From Pelagisphaera sp964404745 (GTDB lineage Bacteria > Verrucomicrobiota > Verrucomicrobiia > Opitutales > Opitutaceae), in the NCBI GenBank assembly GCA_964404745.1, contig CAYOLG010000012.1:54451-118450 (forward strand): DNA of 64,000 nucleotides. The letters are read 5' to 3'. The notes below the pieces were generated by a model. That model saw only the letters and a list, made by a program, of their open reading frames with translations. It was not told where the DNA came from and made no database searches. Numbering within the stretch: the stretch's first letter is position 1; every line of letters starts with the position of its first letter. Of this stretch, positions 1 through 8,060 are shown one piece after another. The translations under genes were made by a program, and so were the position numbers.

Positions 1-2
1 TA

Positions 3-1991
3 CGCAGCGCATCAACCGCCGGATTCTCTGCTCGCATCGTCAAGCGGTCTTTAGAGAAAATCCCCACCCTAGCGCTTCCCGTCGTTCTCTTGCTGGAAGG
101 CAATCGAGCTGCCCTTCTAGTATCTCGTGATGACGATGGGCCTTGCCGAATCATACTTCCCGAAACGGGAAGTGGAGAAACCACCGTAGGAATAGAAGAA
201 CTCCAGCAAGACTATACCGGCGTCGCCATATTCATAAAGCCACAGTTCGACTTCGACAGCAAATCAGAATCAACTACGCAGACCGTCGATTCCAAGAACT
301 GGTTTTGGGGAACGCTATGGAAGTACAAGAAAATCTACTCCAACGTTATGCTGGCGGCAGTCTTTATCAACCTTTTTGCCATTGCGGGTTCTCTCTTCGT
401 GATGAATGTATACGATCGTGTAATCCCCAACAACGCGATCGATACGCTTTGGGTACTAGCTAGCGGCGTTTCCATTGTCTACATATTCGACTTCCTTCTC
501 AAATCCCTCAGAGGCGTACTCATCGATAAAGCAGGGAAAAACGCGGACGTTCTTATGTCCAGCTTCATCTTCCAGCGCATCATGGGCATCAAGATGCAAA
601 GCAAGCCCAACTCTTCCGGAAGTTTCGCCAATCAGGTGAAGGGCTATGAGAGCTTGCGCGAATTCTTCACATCCGCCTCGTTAACGACTATCATCGATTT
701 GCCCTTCGTGGCCCTCTTCCTAGCTTTCATGGGCTATATCGCCGGATGGATAGCGTTTATCCCTTGCGCCGCAATCGTCCTCATCCTTGGCCTCGGAGCC
801 ATCATGCACATTCCATTAAAAAGAGCCGCGGAAAAATCCCATGGAGCGTCGGCTCAGAAGTATGCGATTCTTGTGGAAGCGATTAGCGGGTTCGAAGCGA
901 TTCGCGGGCTTTCCGCCGCTGGAGGCTTTCAAAAACGAATGGAAGATTCCCTAGGCAAGATGGCCAAAAGCGAAGTCGCCTCTAGACGCTACTCGTCGAT
1001 TGCCTCCAACTTCACTATCTTCGTCACCCAGATGGTCTTGGTAGTCATAATAGTTGTATCCGTTTTTAGAATACAATCTGGCGATATGAGTATGGGGGCA
1101 TTGATCGGGTGCACCATTCTTACCGGTCGAGCAATGGCCCCCATTGGGCAGGTAGCCGCATTGCTTTCCCGCCTGCAAGGCTCTCTAGTTTCATTGAGCG
1201 GGCTAAATGACCTCATCAAACTTCCTCAAGAACGGGAAGAAGGCCGAGAGTATTTGCGCAAGCCTCACTTCGAGCCACGCATAGAGTTCGACGACGTGAC
1301 TTTCTCGTACACTCCAGAAAGCGCTCCTGCCATTATTAACGCGTCATTCAGCATCGAGCCTGGCGAGCGCGTGGCTATCCTTGGTCGAGTCGGCTCAGGC
1401 AAGAGCACCCTTTTGAGATTGATCCTCGGGTTCTATCCGTCGACCGGCGGCATGATCACAGTCAACGACACGGATATTCGGCAAATCGATCCAGCCGATT
1501 TACGCCGCAGAATTGGATACATCGGCCAAGATAATCTTCTATTTCAGGGAAGCCTGAAAAGCAATATCATCATCGGAGCCCCCTGGATGGACGAAGAGGC
1601 TGTTCTCGAGGCCGCCAATCGCTCGGGTGTGGAACGCTTTGCCTCCAAGCACCCTCTTGGTTATGATCTTCAAGTGGGCGAGCGAGGAGAACTCCTTTCT
1701 GGCGGACAACGTCAAGCGGTCAACATCGCCCGGGCGCTACTGACGAAGCCAAGCTTGCTCGTAATGGACGAGCCAACCAGCGCTATGGACGCCAATGCAG
1801 AACGGGAATTTATCACCAACATGGAGCGATACTCCCAGGAAGCCAATCGCACGCTAATCCTCTCAACCCACAAACCTTCCATGCTGAAACTCGCTGACCG
1901 CATCATCGTTATGGACCAGGGCAAAGTTGCCGCTGACGGGCCCAAGGCGGATGTCATGAGACAACTTTCAGGAGGAGCCGGTAGAAACTGA
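3..1991 (+). CDS. Type I secretion ABC transporter, LapB-like (5' end outside window)
   Basis: Inner-membrane permease/ATPase that powers one-step export of a large repeat protein (adhesin or RTX type) with a membrane-fusion protein and a TolC-like pore. The frame is open to the left window edge, so the start is missing; the first in-frame candidate start, TTG at 90, falls inside a C39-like N-terminal domain that looks degenerate, with no catalytic Cys visible, as in LapB-type exporters. Several transmembrane segments follow in the next 300 residues. The C-terminal ATPase has a Walker A GRVGSGKST, signature LSGGQ and Walker B LLVMDEP followed by an H-loop (STHK). The stop overlaps the next start by one base (TGATG), so the two genes are translationally coupled. 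The family is certain; the substrate is not in the window. Confidence 0.93.
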   Translation, partial: RSASTAGFSARIVKRSLEKIPTLALPVVLLLEGNRAALLVSRDDDGPCRIILPETGSGETTVGIEELQQDYTGVAIFIKPQFDFDSKSESTTQTVDSKNWFWGTLWKYKKIYSNVMLAAVFINLFAIAGSLFVMNVYDRVIPNNAIDTLWVLASGVSIVYIFDFLLKSLRGVLIDKAGKNADVLMSSFIFQRIMGIKMQSKPNSSGSFANQVKGYESLREFFTSASLTTIIDLPFVALFLAFMGYIAGWIAFIPCAAIVLILGLGAIMHIPLKRAAEKSHGASAQKYAILVEAISGFEAIRGLSAAGGFQKRMEDSLGKMAKSEVASRRYSSIASNFTIFVTQMVLVVIIVVSVFRIQSGDMSMGALIGCTILTGRAMAPIGQVAALLSRLQGSLVSLSGLNDLIKLPQEREEGREYLRKPHFEPRIEFDDVTFSYTPESAPAIINASFSIEPGERVAILGRVGSGKSTLLRLILGFYPSTGGMITVNDTDIRQIDPADLRRRIGYIGQDNLLFQGSLKSNIIIGAPWMDEEAVLEAANRSGVERFASKHPLGYDLQVGERGELLSGGQRQAVNIARALLTKPSLLVMDEPTSAMDANAEREFITNMERYSQEANRTLILSTHKPSMLKLADRIIVMDQGKVAADGPKADVMRQLSGGAGRN

Positions 1992-3238
1992 TGAGCCAGA
2001 ATTCCAACTGCCAAGATCGGCTCCCTAAAGGAGCTAATGAAACCGTTCAAACCGAAGATCTAGACTTCATAGCCGATTGCAAAGCCGCTTTTCTCGAGGA
2101 GCGCATGCCCTATGCTAATCTCCTGCTCTTTTTGGTTGTGGGAATCGTTTCAGCATTCATAATCTGGGCTTATCAATCTCAGGTTAGCGAGTTGACCCGC
2201 GCGCAGGGTAAAGTGATTCCCTCCAGCAGCACGCAAATCGTTCAAAGCCTAGAGGGCGGGATCGTTGACGAACTCCTAACCCGAGAAGGCCAATTTGTTG
2301 CACAGGGAGCCACCCTTGCGAAACTCGATGACACGATCCTGCAGACCTCCTATCGGGAGAGCCTCGTTAAGCGAGACAATCTAATAGCCAAAATCGCCCG
2401 TCTCGATGCCGAATCCCGAGGATCGGGGTCCATTCGTTTTCCCGTTTATCTAATCGAATCGAGCCCTGAGCTTGTCTCATCGGAACAACTGCTATTCGAT
2501 ACTCGCCGAGAGAAGATCATCAGCAGCCAATCCCGGCTTAGCAAGAGTCTCGCTTTAAAAGAAAAGGAGCTAGGCATCACGCGTCCACTGGCGGACTCCG
2601 GTGTCGTTTCTCAAGTAGAACTGCTTCGTCTCGAGACCATGGTAAACGATTTAGAAGGGCAAATCGAAAAAGAGAAATCGGAGTACCTGAACGAGGTAGT
2701 ATCCCAGAATAACGAATACAAAACGAGCCTCAGTCAGATACAACAAACGATTCTCGCCTTCGAAGAAAAAATCTACCGATCCAGTATCAAGGCTCCCGTT
2801 TCCGGAATCGTCAATAAAGTCCACATAAAGACCCTTGGGGGCGTCCTCCAACCGGGGGCCCCAATTGTGGAAATCGTGCCTGCAGAGGACAGACTACTGG
2901 TTGAGGCGAGAATCAGCCCCTCCGAAATCGCCTTTATAAGCCTGGGCCAGGAAGCCACTGTCAAGCTCACGGCATACGACTATTCCATCTACGGTGGATT
3001 GGAAGGCGTGGTAGAACAGATCAGCGCCGATACCTTTCTCAATGAGGAGGACGGGCAAAGCTACTACCACATTCTGATTCGAACAGGGGAACGATCTCTG
3101 AAAACCACTGACCAGACCTTCGAGATTCTTCCTGGAATGATTTGCCAAGTCGATATCAAGACAGGCAAAAAGTCTATCTTGGACTATATACTAAAACCGC
3201 TTTTGCGGGCGAAGATGAACGCGTTCACGGAGCGTTAG
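1991..3238 (+). CDS. Type I secretion membrane-fusion protein, HlyD/LapC family
   Basis: Periplasmic adaptor of about 415 residues linking the ABC transporter just upstream to an outer-membrane TolC-like channel. A cytoplasmic N-terminus is followed by one membrane helix (roughly residues 37-55), a first half-lipoyl segment (VQSLEGGIVDELL), a long coiled coil (about 120-250), the second half-lipoyl segment (IKAPVSGIVNKVHI) and a beta-barrel region ending in a short hydrophobic tail. This is the standard HlyD family layout and length. The start ATG overlaps the upstream stop. No TolC homologue or substrate gene lies downstream; instead the gene converges on the - strand vWA/MotA-like operon, and its stop codon lies inside a large inverted repeat. 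Confidence 0.93.
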   Translation: MSQNSNCQDRLPKGANETVQTEDLDFIADCKAAFLEERMPYANLLLFLVVGIVSAFIIWAYQSQVSELTRAQGKVIPSSSTQIVQSLEGGIVDELLTREGQFVAQGATLAKLDDTILQTSYRESLVKRDNLIAKIARLDAESRGSGSIRFPVYLIESSPELVSSEQLLFDTRREKIISSQSRLSKSLALKEKELGITRPLADSGVVSQVELLRLETMVNDLEGQIEKEKSEYLNEVVSQNNEYKTSLSQIQQTILAFEEKIYRSSIKAPVSGIVNKVHIKTLGGVLQPGAPIVEIVPAEDRLLVEARISPSEIAFISLGQEATVKLTAYDYSIYGGLEGVVEQISADTFLNEEDGQSYYHILIRTGERSLKTTDQTFEILPGMICQVDIKTGKKSILDYILKPLLRAKMNAFTER

Positions 3239-3288
3239 AACCTATCCCAAGACCTATCTTGGATGCTATTGCTCGGGGTAGGTTCTAA
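3235..3288. terminator. Nested inverted repeat between convergent genes, probable bidirectional terminator
   Basis: Arms of 14 bases at 3235-3248 and 3275-3288 (TTAGAACCTATCCC against GGGGTAGGTTCTAA) pair with one mismatch. Inside lies a second perfect hairpin, CCAAGA-CCTA-TCTTGG, at 3247-3262. The outer arms contain the stop codons of both convergent genes (TAG at 3236-3238 on +, TAG at 3287-3285 on -). Position between two convergent operons suggests transcription termination in both directions, although there is no long T-tract. Confidence 0.6.
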
Positions 3289-4406
3289 GGCCCGTAAATG
3301 CTAGGGCCTCTAGGTCCAAATATAATCGATGGGCTCCTGGAGGGCCTCCTGGGAATGGGTGTCGGATAGCGTTCCTGAACCTGACGATCTCGAGACTCCA
3401 AGCTTTCTCGTTCGAGACCGACGAACGCGCCCCCATGCTCATATGTCAGTTCCCGCATCAGATTAGCGAACTTCAAGCCGGACTGGCTGAGCGACAATCC
3501 TCCGCCAATCACATTCGGAAAACCCACCGCGTTAATGCGAACGAATCGATTCCCATCTTCATCTGCCTTATTGAGACGATCCAAAGTACTGATCACGGGT
3601 TCAGAACGGCCAGTAAACTCGTCGCCGAAAACGTACACCCCCATTTTCATCTCCTTGTTTTCCGGTTCCGCTAATTGGCGTATCGCCTGAGCGATTCCTG
3701 GAACGGGATTACTGTCGCTGTTGTACGGATACAATCTAACGGCTCTTACCATGTATTCACGAGTTTCCGGATTGTCAGGCATCCATTGGCGACGCATTCC
3801 GCGGCCCATAATGAAATGGCCATCCGCATCGAGCAACTGGATACCCTTAACCTCCGGATAAGAGTCCAGCGTTTCCTCGAATTTCTGAATTACGTAGCCC
3901 CATATCAGGCTTGTGTTCGGATCGCGCATGCTACCAGAAGTATCGATCACAAAAGCGATGTGATTGCTTTCGACTGGAACACCCACGGGAGAAGGAACGA
4001 ATTCAGGCTTCTGCTCGATTTCAGGATCGATTTGCATCACCGCCAGCTCGTCTTCGACCTGCTCCAGATCCGTAAGGAGCTTATCCTTGCTGAATTCCTT
4101 GTCCTTGATTTGCTGTTCCAGCTTGGCGAGGACAGCCTCCAATTCCGTTTCGACGATTTTCTTTTCCTCTTCCTTATCCTTCTCCAGTTGTATCAGAGTA
4201 GCGATTTCCTCTGTAACTATACTGTACTCGTTTAGCTGAAGCATTCTTTGCTGAATGATGCGCTCCAAGGCCATTCTCAAGTTGGTAATCTCCTTCGTTT
4301 TCTTCCCCATGGTGATGACGAAAAGAAGAATTATGGCCCCGAATCCGCAACAGATGACGTCGAGGAACGAAAGACTGAATACTTGCGTTGAGCGTTTACG
4401 CTTCAT
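3285..4406 (-). CDS. Membrane-anchored vWA-domain protein with intact MIDAS
   Basis: About 373 residues. The ATG at 4406 is chosen because it overlaps the upstream gene's stop (ATGA) and aligns with the paralogue's start; a longer frame begins at 4433. A short basic N-terminus (KRKRSTQ) leads into one membrane helix containing SLSFLDVICCGFGA, in which the Asp before a small-residue stretch resembles the ion-binding Asp of MotB, TolR and ExbD. A coiled coil follows (about 40-125), then a von Willebrand A domain with a canonical metal site DTSGS, and a Pro/Arg-rich tail. Last gene of the MotA-like/Hsp70-like/vWA operon. I infer a stator-type subunit whose periplasmic vWA domain binds a metal-dependent partner. 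No function is established for this family to my knowledge. Confidence 0.85.
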   Translation of the reverse strand: MKRKRSTQVFSLSFLDVICCGFGAIILLFVITMGKKTKEITNLRMALERIIQQRMLQLNEYSIVTEEIATLIQLEKDKEEEKKIVETELEAVLAKLEQQIKDKEFSKDKLLTDLEQVEDELAVMQIDPEIEQKPEFVPSPVGVPVESNHIAFVIDTSGSMRDPNTSLIWGYVIQKFEETLDSYPEVKGIQLLDADGHFIMGRGMRRQWMPDNPETREYMVRAVRLYPYNSDSNPVPGIAQAIRQLAEPENKEMKMGVYVFGDEFTGRSEPVISTLDRLNKADEDGNRFVRINAVGFPNVIGGGLSLSQSGLKFANLMRELTYEHGGAFVGLERESLESRDRQVQERYPTPIPRRPSRSPSIIFGPRGPSIYGP

Positions 4407-5467
4407 ATATTGGGCCAAGATTTTGACGGGCATACCATGGCCCCACCCTGGTCGTTAGCCAGTCGCCAATAGTGAACGGCCGCCCCTGGGTCATTTTTCA
4501 TTGGATACAGCAATACACTTATAGGCTGCGTATATGTGAGAGCCTTTTTCGCCACTCGAAACATATTAATGCGATCATTCGAGTCCAAGACTTCCGATGC
4601 CTCATAGGAATCCGCAAGCGTGGGGAGTCCATCAACGATCAGCACGACCCGATCGGGAACGACTGGCATCTCGTCAATCATATCTAAGGCTTTTTCTAAA
4701 TTCGCGCCACCTCGGGGAATCACCTCCTCCAATTCCCCAATAACTTCTTGCGTCAAATCCGCGTCCATTGGATCGAACCACTCGATTCCATAGCGCGATT
4801 CGATCGGCGTTATTTTGTCATTGAAGAGTATGATCTTGTAAAGAGAGTCTGGTTTCAAGTTGGCGATCATCCAGGTCATTCCTTGCTTAACCCGCGTCCA
4901 CTTGGGAGCCTTCCGCTTTTCCTCGTCGGAATCAGCCTGCCTCTTAACAGCTTCTTCGTAAACGTCATCAGTCATACCGCCCGACGCCTCGATCAGGAAC
5001 AAGACATTGTTCCCTTGAATATCGAAACCAGTTAAATACTGTCGCCGCACAGCGTTGGGAATAGGAATAGGCGCGGCCTCTTCCTGCATAGGCATATTCT
5101 CCTTGTCTTCCAGGAGCTTTCCTAAGTCCTCTTCCGTAGAAGCGAGTTGGGCCAGCAGTAGGGCGAACTCGTCTTCGAGCTCGGTCTGCATCTTTTTTTT
5201 CTTTTCTATTTCCTCAGTCGCATAGCGATTCCGTTCCCGAATCGTCGTCAGCGAACGCTGTAGCGATTTCAATTCGCTATCTTTGTCAGCGATATCGTTT
5301 TCCATTTGGCCGATGATCTGCTCGGTCTTGGCCTTGATATCGATCATGGTATCCGACTTCTTACCCACCGTGAGCACAAAGAGTAGGAGCACCGCTCCAA
5401 AACCGCAGCAGATACAGTCCAAGAAGGACAAACTGAAAACTTCTGTTTCCCGCTTACGCCGTTTCAT
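4403..5467 (-). CDS. Membrane-anchored vWA-like protein with degenerate MIDAS
   Basis: Paralogue of the next gene, 354 residues. It has the same N-terminal plan: basic start (KRRKRE), helix with SLSFLDCICCGFGA and a stator-like Asp, then a coiled coil (about 40-130). In the vWA-like domain the metal motif is LIEASGGM: the first Asp is Glu and the third position is Gly, so metal binding is doubtful. Its start lies 14 bases inside the upstream Hsp70-like gene and its stop overlaps the downstream start (ATGA), so translation of all three is coupled. Equal anchors but unequal metal sites suggest a heterodimer with the neighbour. This is inference; a separate role for each is possible. Confidence 0.82.
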   Translation of the reverse strand: MKRRKRETEVFSLSFLDCICCGFGAVLLLFVLTVGKKSDTMIDIKAKTEQIIGQMENDIADKDSELKSLQRSLTTIRERNRYATEEIEKKKKMQTELEDEFALLLAQLASTEEDLGKLLEDKENMPMQEEAAPIPIPNAVRRQYLTGFDIQGNNVLFLIEASGGMTDDVYEEAVKRQADSDEEKRKAPKWTRVKQGMTWMIANLKPDSLYKIILFNDKITPIESRYGIEWFDPMDADLTQEVIGELEEVIPRGGANLEKALDMIDEMPVVPDRVVLIVDGLPTLADSYEASEVLDSNDRINMFRVAKKALTYTQPISVLLYPMKNDPGAAVHYWRLANDQGGAMVCPSKSWPNI

Positions 5468-6965
5468 GACGATTCGTTTTTACCGAGTCACTACCTATCT
5501 CAACGCAATGGATGAGCAATAAACGCTTTCTACTACTTGGCATGAGGATGTCGATTGTGTCTCCCGCTTTCAAGTCTGTTTCTCGATCAAAGTCGACGGT
5601 AGCCCCCTCAGACTCGACCAATAGCCAACGTTTGTCTTCTAGAATCAAGCGGCAGAGCTCCATAGAGCTGCCCGCCCGCTTGCTTTCCGCGACCAGGTCG
5701 AACCGTCCACTTTCGCCTACTCCAATGGAGAAAGTATCTCCTATCATTTCGTAGGCTAATCCATCGAACACGACATGGGTGGGGGTGAGTGATCGTCCAT
5801 CTCTAGCAACGCGAACCGTGGCCAACCTGGCGACGCGTTCACGTTGCTGTTCCTGGGAAATATCGATGGCGGAAATCCCTACCTCAACACGAATCTCGTC
5901 CAAACGATCCACAACCTCCCAGTCTTTTCCGTAGTTGGCCGCCCCAAATGCGGCGCTTTCAGGCTGCAATTCCTTAACCAATCCCAACCCCTGAGCCACG
6001 ATCGCCGCCTTCAAACCCTGAATGTTGGCTGCTCGATCCGAGAGGGCGATCTGAATTTCGTCGCCCCCATTGGTAAAATCGTTAACAGCCCTGAGGATTA
6101 GTTGTGTCAGCGCCTTCACCTGTGGGGCCAGTTCCATGGCCGCCAAGTCCCTGGAAATCGTCATTTGACGGGACTTTTCTCGAGTAGAGACCTCCAAGCT
6201 AGCCTCTCCAGTCTTTCCTAGGTTGGAAAGCATCTCCCTCGCTTGAGCGTGAAACGCCCGTTCAATATTCCGGTCTTCAGTGATATCGAAGGAGGTTTCA
6301 ACTAGGAACCGATTAGCCATGATGGTTGCGAAACGCTCCAATATTCGGTTGTATCCATACTGCGGTAGGCGGCTAAAATAAACTCGCTCCAGACCAGCGC
6401 GTTTTTGGAAAACCGATATATGAGTCGCTTGGGCTAGGAGATCCACGTGGAAAATTCTCTCGCCATCCGGAACATTCCAGAGGCCTTCGCTGTATAGGGA
6501 TGCCGCCGCCATATCGACGATGCCCGCTACTGGCATTCCCACATCCGAAAGGATTCCTAGCAAGATACCAAATCGCTCTTCAGACTTTTCGTTGTCTTGC
6601 AAATAATGGCCCGGAGCAGCCAGCACGACGCGCTCGACCTCACCGACTTCAAGGCGAACCTTTTCAGCAAGCTCGCTCAGATACTCGTAGGCCAACTGCG
6701 AATACATCACTCGATTGTAATGCCCATCCAGATTTGTAGATTGGAATGAGAGATCGTCCAAAAACTCGCTTGATGTGCGACGGGGATAAACAAAGGCCAT
6801 GTCCTGAGCCGGAAGCCCGAATGTCAGTTCACCAGCCCTAGCATAAGCATAAGCCGGGAATGTATCTCCTCCTTCGCCCATGGATAGGGTCCTGGAAGAG
6901 CCATCTTCGTCAATGAGGACGCAGTTCGCCCCAACGTCGCTCAATTCTATGCCTACAGTAGCCAT
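5454..6965 (-). CDS. Hsp70/actin-fold protein with FHA-like C-terminal domain
   Basis: A 503-residue cytoplasmic protein without signal peptide or membrane helix. The N-terminus (VGIELSDVGANCVLIDEDG) matches the first phosphate loop of the Hsp70/actin fold, but the second loop (DLLAQAT instead of a DLGGGT-like sequence) and the adenosine motif (LSDRAANIQGL) are degenerate, so ATP hydrolysis is uncertain. The last ~100 residues (FSIG, a beta-rich stretch, then LKAGDTIDI) resemble an FHA fold without the usual phosphothreonine-binding Arg/Ser/His. A strong ribosome site (GGAGG) lies just before the ATG, 22 bases after the MotA-like gene. As the only soluble member of the operon it may regulate or assemble the membrane complex; that is inference. 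Confidence 0.8.
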   Translation of the reverse strand: MATVGIELSDVGANCVLIDEDGSSRTLSMGEGGDTFPAYAYARAGELTFGLPAQDMAFVYPRRTSSEFLDDLSFQSTNLDGHYNRVMYSQLAYEYLSELAEKVRLEVGEVERVVLAAPGHYLQDNEKSEERFGILLGILSDVGMPVAGIVDMAAASLYSEGLWNVPDGERIFHVDLLAQATHISVFQKRAGLERVYFSRLPQYGYNRILERFATIMANRFLVETSFDITEDRNIERAFHAQAREMLSNLGKTGEASLEVSTREKSRQMTISRDLAAMELAPQVKALTQLILRAVNDFTNGGDEIQIALSDRAANIQGLKAAIVAQGLGLVKELQPESAAFGAANYGKDWEVVDRLDEIRVEVGISAIDISQEQQRERVARLATVRVARDGRSLTPTHVVFDGLAYEMIGDTFSIGVGESGRFDLVAESKRAGSSMELCRLILEDKRWLLVESEGATVDFDRETDLKAGDTIDILMPSSRKRLLLIHCVEIGSDSVKTNRHETA

Positions 6966-6987
6966 CCCCTTCCTCCCTCGCTCCTGA

Positions 6988-7836
6988 CTAAGTGAAACGG
7001 ATCGAGCTCTCCTCGCTCGTCGGCGTTTTCATCAGCCCGATCACTCGCTTAGTAACCCAGTCTTCGATATCGATTATCAAGGTTTCTTGACGCGACTGCA
7101 ACAAATGGACCAAAAGCATCAAGCCAATGCTCAAGAGCAAAGCTATAAACGTCGAGTTGAAGGCCAGCCCCAGACTGGATGTTACACCGCTAATGTCGCC
7201 CTGTATGGCCATATCGGCTTGCCCGAGCGCCTCGCTAATGCCTCGAACCGTCCCAATAAATCCCACCGATGGAATGGCCCAGGCTATGTATCTAACCAGC
7301 GATAAATCCGATTCCAGCTGCTCGTAAGCCATTTCAGCCCGCTCGCTGACCGCATGAGCCGCATCCTGTATCGATCGCGTGGCATCGAAGCGGTGCAAAG
7401 CCGAGAGGATCACCTCCGGCAATATTTTGCCCCTTAGACGCGGCATGCGTCTGACCTGGCTTTCTACCTCTTTGTAGTAACCCAAGGCATCTTCCGGAAT
7501 AATCCGCTCTCCTCGAGAGATTTTTAAAAACTGATGATCCGACATCGATTGCTCCGAGAAAACCTTGCTGAATTTGAACACGATAATGATCATCGCCCAC
7601 ATCATGAGAATCAAACAGGACAATTGCTCGTAGTTCTTCAAAATCACCGTAATCGACTTCTCGGGGATAAAGACGCCATCCAGATTCTGGCTCGCCTGGA
7701 TGCTATTTGTGATCTCGATATCTTCCGCTACCGGCCAAATGTAATATTTGTAGACGGAGAAGACCACCACGATGGAAGCGAGTAGCCCGACCGTCTGGAC
7801 GATGAAATCTCGCGACAAAAACCCTTTTTTCTTCAT
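6988..7836 (-). CDS. MotA/TolQ/ExbB-family proton-channel protein
   Basis: A 282-residue inner-membrane protein, first gene of the four-gene operon. Hydrophobic segments lie at about 10-35, 72-93, 183-205 and 220-245. The last two carry the family core: IPSVGFIGTVRGI with the conserved Pro, and NSTFIALLLS with the conserved Thr that lines the ion path in MotA, TolQ and ExbB. The cytoplasmic loop between helices 2 and 3 is long, as in TolQ. Members form pentameric rings around two partner helices carrying an Asp; the only candidate partners here are the two vWA proteins downstream. No TolR/ExbD or TonB gene is present. The family is clear, its task in this cell is unknown. Confidence 0.9.
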   Translation of the reverse strand: MKKKGFLSRDFIVQTVGLLASIVVVFSVYKYYIWPVAEDIEITNSIQASQNLDGVFIPEKSITVILKNYEQLSCLILMMWAMIIIVFKFSKVFSEQSMSDHQFLKISRGERIIPEDALGYYKEVESQVRRMPRLRGKILPEVILSALHRFDATRSIQDAAHAVSERAEMAYEQLESDLSLVRYIAWAIPSVGFIGTVRGISEALGQADMAIQGDISGVTSSLGLAFNSTFIALLLSIGLMLLVHLLQSRQETLIIDIEDWVTKRVIGLMKTPTSEESSIRFT

Positions 7837-7845
7837 ACTCTAATA

Positions 7846-7864
7846 AAATGCTCTCGCAGCATTT
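7846..7864. promoter_or_regulatory. Dyad AAATGCT-N5-AGCATTT upstream of the MotA-like operon
   Basis: A perfect 7-base inverted repeat with a 5-base spacer lies 10 bases upstream of the first start codon of the MotA-like operon, inside the ~220-base divergent region shared with the + strand envelope genes. It could be an operator or an mRNA hairpin that masks the weak ribosome site (TTAGAG). No regulator gene is adjacent. Confidence 0.35.
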
Positions 7865-8060
7865 AACGTTCCAATCACGCTAACTTGTCCGCCAATTAAA
7901 TCCAGCATTCCTTACCACAATCTGTACGAGTCCTTGTCCAATTTGGATTCAATGATTGGATGAGCAACAAACCGCATTTACAACTGTCCCAGAACCGTCT
8001 ATTTTCGCAGCCAAACAACGAATCCAATAGCCATGACTATTGCGTAGATAACTTTCAGGT

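Noticed and set aside
3675..4235. 186-codon + strand frame opposite a vWA gene
   Set aside because: Antisense to a well-supported gene; composition mirrors the coiled coil on the other strand.
3285..7836. Calling the operon a Zorya defence system
   Set aside because: No OmpA-domain ZorB, no ZorC/ZorD helicase-nuclease and no defence genes nearby; only the channel subunit is shared.
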